Shown: positions 8,151 to 11,949 of the stretch, piece after piece
Position numbering within the stretch: position 1 is the stretch's first letter
Layout: every line of letters begins with the position of its first letter
DNA from: Candidatus Bathyarchaeota archaeon
Lineage (GTDB): Archaea; Thermoproteota; Bathyarchaeia; Hecatellales; Hecatellaceae
Assembly: GCA_030669485.1 (NCBI GenBank)
Contig: DAOVDL010000004.1
Span: forward strand, 1 to 11,949
Reading direction: 5' to 3'
DNA length: 11,949 nt
Position numbers and translations under genes: made by a program
The notes under the pieces: model-generated
Told to the model about the DNA's origin: nothing
The model's database searches: none
The model's input: only the letters and a program-made list of their open reading frames with translations

Positions 8151-8927
8151 ATGAAATATGTGAGAACTTCATCCCGAGTGGAGGTCGTAGGTTTGAAGGG
8201 CATACCCCTTGTCAAACCAGGAGACGACCTTGCCAACATTATTTGTACAGCTATGAAGAGGCAGGACATAATGCTTCAAGACCAAGACATCCTCGTAGTA
8301 GCCCAGACTGTTGTCTCTAAGGCAGAGGGAGCCATATTTAAGTTGGCAGAAATTAAACCCAGTCTCAAAGCTGGATATATAGCGGAGAGAACTGGAAAGG
8401 AGGCTGAGGTCGTAGAGCTTGTTTTAAGGGAAGCTGAGGAGATTATAAGGTTTCAAGGTTCACACCTTATCACTCAGACCCATCATGGCTTCATATGCGC
8501 CAACTCAGCCGTAGATGTCTCTAATGTCTCAGGAGGCGACGCTGCCACAACTCTCCCCAGAGACCCCGATCAGTCGGCCCGAAAACTGCGAACCCGTTTC
8601 AAGACCCTCACTGGTAGGAACGTAGCAGTGATAATCTCCGATAGCTCAGGCCGTCCATTTAGGATGGGTCAGATAGGTATAGCTGTCGGCAGTGCTGGTT
8701 TAAAGCCTATTATCGATCGGCGGGGTGATAAAGATCTCTTCGGCAGGGTTCTGAGTGTGAAGAAGCCTGCTGTTGCTGATGAGTTGGCCTCGGCTGCTCA
8801 ACTGGTTATTGGGGAGGGCGCGGAGGGTGTGCCTGCAGCCATAATAAGGGGGTGTAACTACATTGCGGATGAGCGGGATGGGGCGAAGGTGCTTATCAGG
8901 CCTAGAAGGTATGACCTCTTCATTTAG
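8151..8927 (+). CDS. cofE: Coenzyme F420-0:L-glutamate ligase (CofE)
   Basis: A 258-aa protein, full length for the family. CofE adds gamma-linked glutamates to F420-0 using GTP in the cytoplasm, producing F420-1/-2, the hydride carrier of methanogens and many other archaea. Conserved stretches are GIPLVKPGDDL (17-27), AQTVVSKAEG (51-60), ANSAVDVSNV (117-126), LPRDPD (135-140) and the metal/nucleotide-binding ISDSSGRPFRMGQIGIAVG (162-180), plus GEGAEGVPAAIIRG near the end. The start is ATG with GAGG about 10 nt upstream; GTG at codon 4 is an alternative. It appears to be a single-gene unit with its own promoter. Its last 8 nt overlap the end of a convergent small gene. No other F420 genes are in the window, and what the organism uses F420 for cannot be told. 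Confidence 0.95.
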   Translation: MKYVRTSSRVEVVGLKGIPLVKPGDDLANIICTAMKRQDIMLQDQDILVVAQTVVSKAEGAIFKLAEIKPSLKAGYIAERTGKEAEVVELVLREAEEIIRFQGSHLITQTHHGFICANSAVDVSNVSGGDAATTLPRDPDQSARKLRTRFKTLTGRNVAVIISDSSGRPFRMGQIGIAVGSAGLKPIIDRRGDKDLFGRVLSVKKPAVADELASAAQLVIGEGAEGVPAAIIRGCNYIADERDGAKVLIRPRRYDLFI

Positions 8928-9123
8928 CGCTTTCTTTCTCATCTGGCATCTGTACTGTGATGGTTACCGCCCTATAATTCTCTGGGACACCCTTTAGGGA
9001 GGAGATTATCCCTTCCACGATTTTTGCAGTGAACCTTTGAACAAAGTTGCTGATGGGAAGCCGCTTTCCATCAATATTGATCTCTACTCTGCCAGAGAAT
9101 CGGGGTCTATGTTCACGTAGCAC
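8920..9123 (-). CDS. Small uncharacterised protein, 67 aa
   Basis: The protein begins with a basic stretch, then a beta-strand and turn RVEINIDGKRLPISNFVQRF (12-31), an amphipathic helix (about 32-44, ending in SSLKGV), another strand AVTITVQM and a charged tail. This strand-helix-strand layout and the DG-K-x-x-P-x-x-x-FVQ pattern look like a genuine folded domain. From memory it resembles short conserved archaeal proteins of unknown function; I cannot name the family. There is no membrane segment and no cysteine. Support for expression: the GTG start has AGGTG (9130-9134) 6 nt upstream and a TATA-like box (9159-9166) at the expected distance. The stop TGA overlaps the 3' end of cofE by 8 nt tail to tail. 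It is on the same strand as the lys genes, 96 nt after lysJ, but has its own promoter-like site. Confidence 0.72.
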   Translation of the reverse strand: MLREHRPRFSGRVEINIDGKRLPISNFVQRFTAKIVEGIISSLKGVPENYRAVTITVQMPDEKESAK

Positions 9124-9129
9124 TGTTTA

Positions 9130-9134
9130 CACCT
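9130..9134 (-). promoter_or_regulatory. Ribosome binding site of the 67-aa protein
   Basis: AGGTG on the - strand ends 6 nt before GTG 9123 and decides this start. Confidence 0.6.
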
Positions 9135-9158
9135 ACGCGGTTAGGCGTGGCTTCTGGA

Positions 9159-9166
9159 CTATAAAA
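9159..9166 (-). promoter_or_regulatory. Putative TATA box of the 67-aa protein
   Basis: TTTTATAG on the - strand, preceded by AAAG as a BRE-like part. Expected transcription start is near 9136, leaving a very short leader that carries the AGGTG site. Confidence 0.5.
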
Positions 9167-9219
9167 CTTTGGCTAAGGGGTGGCTGCAGATGATTTTACC
9201 TTGGTTAGAGTAGGCCGTC

Positions 9220-10422
9220 TTATTGGTTCTCTCTCTTCTCCTCGTCGGCTAGGCATTCCCTCAGCCGGTTAACGACGGTTTCAATTTGGGGTTGGGTTAT
9301 GGTGACGGGGGGCAGGAAGCGGAGGGTATGTAGCCCTGTACTTAGGAGGATTACTCCCCGCGTTAGCATGCCTTCTATAATATTTCTGATCTCAAAGCGT
9401 AGGTCCATGCCTATCATTAGGCCGAGGCCCCGTACCTCTCTCACTGTGTTGTGTTCCTCACTCAGCTTTTGCAGGAGGTTTATGAATTGGCTGCCGAGTT
9501 CTGCGGCCTTCTCCCAGAGTCTTCCTTCCACAATGACATCTAGGGTGGCTGATGCGGCGGCGCAGGAGATGGGATTGCCTCCGAAGGTGGTTGTGTGTTC
9601 GCCCACTCTCAGTGTTCCCATGATGTCCTCTCGTGCGGCGGTTATTCCTATGGGGATGCCGCTGGCGGCGGCCTTTGCGAGGCAGAGGATGTCGGGGGTG
9701 ACGCCCCAGTGTTCGCATGCAAATAGTTTCCCCGTCCTTCCGAAGCCAGTTTGAACCTCGTCTAGTAGGAGGAGGAGGTTCTTGCCGTCAGCCAGTTCTC
9801 GGAGGGACTGTAGATATCCATCTGGGGGGATGTGGACTCCACCCTCACCTTGGATGGGTTCAATGAGTATGGCAGCTGTGTCTGTGGTGATGGCTTCTTT
9901 GACCTTCTCGGTCTTCCCGTAGGGGACGAACTTCACTTCGGGTAGTAGTGGTTGGAAGGGGGTGCGGTATTTGGCGTTCCAAGTGGCTGAGAGAGCACCC
10001 ATAGTCTTGCCATGGAAGCCTCGCATCGTAGCGATGATCCCCTTCCGCCCAGTGAATTTTCTAGCAAGCTTAATTGCCAGTTCCACTGATTCAGCTCCAC
10101 TGTTGGAGAGGAAGACCTTGTCTAGTCCGTGGGGTGTGACTGCGGTGATCTTCTTCACAAACTGAGCTCGAGTGTCATTGTAGAGGGAGCCGTGGCAGGC
10201 TTGCAGTTTTTCAGCCTGCTTCTTTATGGCGGAGATGACTCTGGGGTTGGAATGGCCTATGAAGGTTGCGCCGTATCCAGCCATGCAGTCTATGTACTCC
10301 TTATTGTTAACATCCCAGAGTAGTGCATCCTTGCCTCGAGCTGCCACTACACCTCGGCGGCTGTAGACGTTTGCTGTGTAGCTGTTCTCAGCTTGAATTA
10401 TCTCTTCCTCACTCGTGAACAA
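9220..10422 (-). CDS. lysJ: [LysW]-aminoadipate/glutamate semialdehyde aminotransferase LysJ (class III, PLP)
   Basis: A 400-aa class-III aminotransferase of the acetylornithine aminotransferase family. Signatures: SGAESVE (108-114, PLP phosphate contact), GFHGKT (135-140), IEPIQGEGG (187-195), LLLDEVQTGFGRTG (218-231, Asp221 pairing with the PLP ring nitrogen), the Schiff-base lysine in CLAKAAASGIPIG (247-259, Lys250) and HTTTFGGNP (276-284). It lies next to lysZ and lysY, so the substrate is most likely the LysW-linked semialdehyde, which it aminates with glutamate to give LysW-lysine and possibly LysW-ornithine. Around Lys250 the sequence AAASG departs from the more usual Gly-rich version. 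The start is TTG with AGGTGGG (10431-10437) 8 nt upstream, and it overlaps the end of lysZ by 14 nt, indicating coupled translation. A free acetylornithine role is possible but less likely given the neighbours. Confidence 0.9.
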   Translation of the reverse strand: MFTSEEEIIQAENSYTANVYSRRGVVAARGKDALLWDVNNKEYIDCMAGYGATFIGHSNPRVISAIKKQAEKLQACHGSLYNDTRAQFVKKITAVTPHGLDKVFLSNSGAESVELAIKLARKFTGRKGIIATMRGFHGKTMGALSATWNAKYRTPFQPLLPEVKFVPYGKTEKVKEAITTDTAAILIEPIQGEGGVHIPPDGYLQSLRELADGKNLLLLLDEVQTGFGRTGKLFACEHWGVTPDILCLAKAAASGIPIGITAAREDIMGTLRVGEHTTTFGGNPISCAAASATLDVIVEGRLWEKAAELGSQFINLLQKLSEEHNTVREVRGLGLMIGMDLRFEIRNIIEGMLTRGVILLSTGLHTLRFLPPVTITQPQIETVVNRLRECLADEEKRENQ

Positions 10423-11251
10423 TGGTTGTTCCCACCTTATGTTCTATAGCAGAGGTTATCGGCGTCTCAGCTAGACCTGAGGTTATTACCACGTTCCTCG
10501 CGCCCTGTTCTAAGGTTTCCAGCGCTGCATAGACCTTCCTCTTCATGCCGTGGCCTATATCATTTAGCTTCTCCTTTGCCTCTGCCATACTCATCTCCCG
10601 GACGATGCTGTTGTTAATTAGGACGCCTTCTGTGTCTGTGCAGAGGATAAGCCAGTCTGCCTTCAGAGCGCCGGCTATGTAGGCGGCCGCTCGGTCGCTG
10701 TCGACGTTAAGCAGTTGATACTTATCGTCGATCGCTATAGGTGACACTACTGGTATGCATCCGAGTTTGAAGAGTGTTTGAAGCAGCTCAATGTTAACCT
10801 TCTCTATCTTGCCAGTGTAGCCCCCGTCTATAATCACCCTACGCCCCCTGTCATCAATTATCCTCAACTTCTCCTTCCGCACCGCGCTTAGAAGCTGGTT
10901 ATCAGCTCCAGAGATGCCTACCGCTTTCATCCCCGCCTCCTGAAGGGAGGCTACAAGGTGTTTGTTCAACTTCCCAGCCATGACCATGGTGTAGATCTCC
11001 ATGGTCTCTTTATCGGTGTACCTGCTTCTCATGCCGCTGGGTGAAACTATGAAGCGTGAGGGTTTGCCCATCTTCTCAGCCGTCTCATTGACTAGAGCAG
11101 CACCTCCATGGATGAGGACTACATCATTCTCAGCTTGAACCTTCCGCAGGTCTGCCTTGAACGCTTCAGGGAAGCCTTTTCGAAGGATGCTTCCGCCTAT
11201 CTTCACGGTCAAGGTCTTTCGTCCGGTGTTCAACTTTCCCACTCCTATCAC
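10409..11251 (-). CDS. lysZ: [LysW]-aminoadipate/[LysW]-glutamate kinase LysZ
   Basis: A 280-aa amino-acid kinase of the ArgB/LysZ family. It phosphorylates the side-chain carboxylate of 2-aminoadipate (or glutamate) held on the carrier protein LysW, using ATP. Visible motifs: VKIGGS (16-21, nucleotide phosphate binding), LIHGGA (46-51), SPSGMRSRYTD (70-80), NVDSDRAAAYIAGALKADW (182-200), CTDTEGV (204-210) and GHGMKRKVYAALE (233-245, with a conserved Lys). SGxRSRYTD is the version I associate with LysZ rather than with ArgB acting on acetylglutamate. The start is unresolved. GTG 11251 gives the full frame, but AGGAG at 11242-11246 sits 8 nt before an in-frame TTG at 11233 (274 aa), which may be the true start. 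The end overlaps lysJ by 14 nt. A TATA-like box at 11283-11290 indicates its own promoter, despite lysY lying upstream on the same strand. Confidence 0.92.
   Translation of the reverse strand: MIGVGKLNTGRKTLTVKIGGSILRKGFPEAFKADLRKVQAENDVVLIHGGAALVNETAEKMGKPSRFIVSPSGMRSRYTDKETMEIYTMVMAGKLNKHLVASLQEAGMKAVGISGADNQLLSAVRKEKLRIIDDRGRRVIIDGGYTGKIEKVNIELLQTLFKLGCIPVVSPIAIDDKYQLLNVDSDRAAAYIAGALKADWLILCTDTEGVLINNSIVREMSMAEAKEKLNDIGHGMKRKVYAALETLEQGARNVVITSGLAETPITSAIEHKVGTTIVHE
10431..10437 (-). promoter_or_regulatory. Ribosome binding site of lysJ
   Basis: AGGTGGG on the - strand, inside the end of lysZ and 8 nt before TTG 10422, supports that unusual start. Confidence 0.7.
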
Positions 11252-11282
11252 TTAACCGGGTACAACCTAAGATGAAGTGTGC

Positions 11283-11290
11283 AATATATA
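11283..11290 (-). promoter_or_regulatory. Putative TATA box of lysZ-lysJ
   Basis: TATATATT on the - strand, 32 nt before GTG 11251. Expected transcription start is near 11261, giving a leader of about 9 nt to GTG 11251 or about 27 nt to TTG 11233. Confidence 0.55.
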
Positions 11291-11524
11291 GGGTTAACGT
11301 GGATGAGGTTGACTGGGTTGATCTAGTTGAATAGGGGAAAAGGGAATTAGGGTTTGGTTGGCTCAAGTTCATGGGGCTGTTTCTCTGCTAGGTTGGTTGA
11401 TGTTCGCAGTTTTTAGTTTGGTGGTGAAGAGAGGCGTGAATAAGTAGTTTATAAGAAATATTAGTCGGCTGACTGGAGAGCGGAGAGGGCAGTTTCAACA
11501 GGCACGGTTCTGCTATCTATCACA

Positions 11525-11552
11525 TTTTCAGTCTTCGAAAATCGATTGAAAA
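11525..11552. repeat. Inverted repeat, 9-bp arms
   Basis: TTTTCAGTC (11525-11533) can pair with GATTGAAAA (11544-11552), with one G-U pair and a 10-nt loop. It is the strongest hairpin in the lysY-lysZ gap. It might be an operator or an RNA structure; on neither strand is it followed by a clear terminator T-run. Confidence 0.5.
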
Positions 11553-11575
11553 CCATAACTAACAATATAACCCCT

Positions 11576-11585
11576 GAACATGTTC
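11576..11585. repeat. Perfect 10-bp palindrome
   Basis: GAACATGTTC equals its own reverse complement. It lies in the lysY-lysZ gap, so it is a possible regulator site, but a 10-bp palindrome can occur by chance. Confidence 0.35.
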
Positions 11586-11646
11586 CTTTACCCATTTGAA
11601 CATCATCATGAAAATCTCTCAAGTTATCTTAATCAGAGACCTGTGA

Positions 11647-11665
11647 TTACCTTCGAATAAGGTAA
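11647..11665. repeat. Inverted repeat, 7-bp arms
   Basis: TTACCTT and AAGGTAA flank the 5-nt loop CGAAT. It lies 90-110 nt downstream of the lysY stop. It has no adjoining T-run on the - strand, so I do not call it a terminator. Confidence 0.4.
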
Positions 11666-11727
11666 CCTTGCGATGCCAATATAAGCATTATCTCCTTTTT
11701 AGAGCCACCCTATTGAACCATGGGAAC

Positions 11728-11742
11728 CAGACAGAGGGTCTG
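11728..11742. repeat. Short hairpin just after the lysY stop
   Basis: CAGAC and GTCTG flank the 5-nt loop AGAGG, 13 nt downstream of the lysY stop on the - strand. It is a plausible mRNA 3'-end structure, but too short to be sure. Confidence 0.35.
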
Positions 11743-11754
11743 ATATGAACTAGG

Positions 11755-11949
11755 CTAGGCAGGGTAGAGTGGGGGCTGCATAAGCCCCATGCGTTCATCA
11801 AACCCCAACATAAGGTTGAAACATTGAACGGCAACCCCTGCCGCTCCCTTTATCAAGTTATCTATAGCGCCTAGGGCTACAATTCTCCCAATCCTAGGAT
11901 CCAACTCAAAGCCAACATCGCAGTAGTTTGACCCTATGACAGCCGTAGG
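11755..11949 (-). CDS. lysY: [LysW]-aminoadipate 6-phosphate reductase LysY, C-terminal fragment (5' end outside window)
   Basis: Translating the - strand from the window edge to TAG at 11755-11757 gives 64 residues. They include IGSNYCDVGFELDP, the closing segment ALGAIDNLIKGAAGVAVQ and NLMLGFDERMGL. This is the typical C-terminus of the ArgC/LysY family of NADPH-dependent acyl-phosphate reductases. LysY reduces the LysW-bound acyl phosphate made by LysZ to the semialdehyde that LysJ aminates. The catalytic Cys lies outside the window. The same-strand lysY-lysZ-lysJ order favours LysY over ArgC, but crenarchaeal versions often serve both lysine and arginine synthesis. It is separated from lysZ by about 500 nt. 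Confidence 0.9.
   Translation of the reverse strand, partial: PTAVIGSNYCDVGFELDPRIGRIVALGAIDNLIKGAAGVAVQCFNLMLGFDERMGLMQPPLYPA

Larger units (their letters stand above)
11252..11754. other. Long non-coding gap between lysY and lysZ
   Basis: About 500 nt with no frame that looks like a protein; the longest candidates are short and low in similarity to anything I know. It contains the lysZ TATA-like box, a second, bidirectional TATA-like site TTTATAAG (11448-11455) and several inverted repeats (11525-11552, 11576-11585, 11647-11665, 11728-11742). I looked for LysW (a roughly 54-aa protein with two CxxC motifs) and for tRNA T-arms and found neither. It may be a long leader, an unrecognised RNA or the remains of a lost gene. 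Confidence 0.6.

Noticed and set aside
8132..8320. 62-aa frame starting with ATG at the predicted cofE transcription start.
   Set aside because: It overlaps cofE in another frame, and its Arg/Pro/Cys-rich product looks like a shadow of the real coding sequence.
8925..8963. Reading through the cofE TAG as pyrrolysine.
   Set aside because: It would add only about 12 residues to an already complete CofE, and lysY and the membrane protein also end in TAG at natural C-termini.
9299..9754. 151-aa frame on the + strand opposite lysJ.
   Set aside because: The Arg/Ser/Pro-rich product is typical of the antisense of a GC-rich coding sequence, and lysJ is certain.
11524..11609. Box C/D RNA-like arrangement on the - strand: ATGATGA near 11607, CTGA near 11529, with flanking ATTTT/AAAAT.
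   Set aside because: About 71 nt separate the boxes, longer than usual for archaeal C/D RNAs, and no clear internal C' or D' boxes are present.
11559..11609. 16-codon frame on the - strand beginning with three ATGs, considered as a leader peptide for lysZ.
   Set aside because: It is not rich in lysine or arginine codons, has no matching attenuator structure, and is short enough to be chance.
11703..11757. Possible tRNA-like stretch with GGTTCAAT and complementary ends.
   Set aside because: It is too short, the T-arm does not pair, and no anticodon arm can be drawn.

Overview
The window reads as a piece of chromosome from an archaeon of the TACK/Thermoproteota type. A Bathyarchaeia-like lineage is my best guess, but the window alone cannot fix it. 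The pointers are a B1-type family-B replicative DNA polymerase with its Cys/His insert, a coenzyme F420 gene (cofE), genes of the LysW amino-group-carrier pathway (lysY, lysZ, lysJ), a MoeA fused to a periplasmic-binding-protein-like domain, TATA-type promoters and frequent GTG/TTG starts. GC looks moderate. All three stop codons are used as stops, so the code appears standard.

Layout. Bases 1-2246 (+) hold the 3' end of one moeA, overlapping by 11 nt a second moeA that carries the extra binding domain; both concern metal insertion into molybdopterin/tungstopterin. Bases 2259-4094 (-) hold a large polytopic membrane protein resembling the GT-C/'PTPS-related' membrane family, convergent with moeA and only 12 nt away. 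A region of about 310 nt (4095-4408) separates it from a divergent pair on the + strand: agmatinase/arginase-family hydrolase (4409-5323) and DNA polymerase B1 (5365-8001), 41 nt apart and probably cotranscribed. After a 149-nt promoter region comes cofE (8151-8927, +). Its last 8 nt overlap, tail to tail, a small uncharacterised 67-aa protein on the - strand (8920-9123).

The right end (9220-11949, -) is a LysW-pathway cluster. lysJ and lysZ overlap by 14 nt. lysY runs off the window edge and is separated from lysZ by about 500 nt with no convincing gene but with inverted repeats and TATA-like sites. In this pathway LysZ phosphorylates the LysW-bound substrate, LysY reduces it and LysJ transaminates it, giving lysine and, in many Thermoproteota, ornithine/arginine too. 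lysW, lysX and lysK are not in the window.

Most of this is conserved housekeeping and cofactor/amino-acid metabolism. I found no sign of a mobile element, CRISPR array, rRNA or tRNA, and no obvious new defence or secretion system. The parts most worth a second look are the small protein antisense to the end of cofE, the gap inside the lys cluster, the symmetrical elements in two promoter regions, and the membrane protein.
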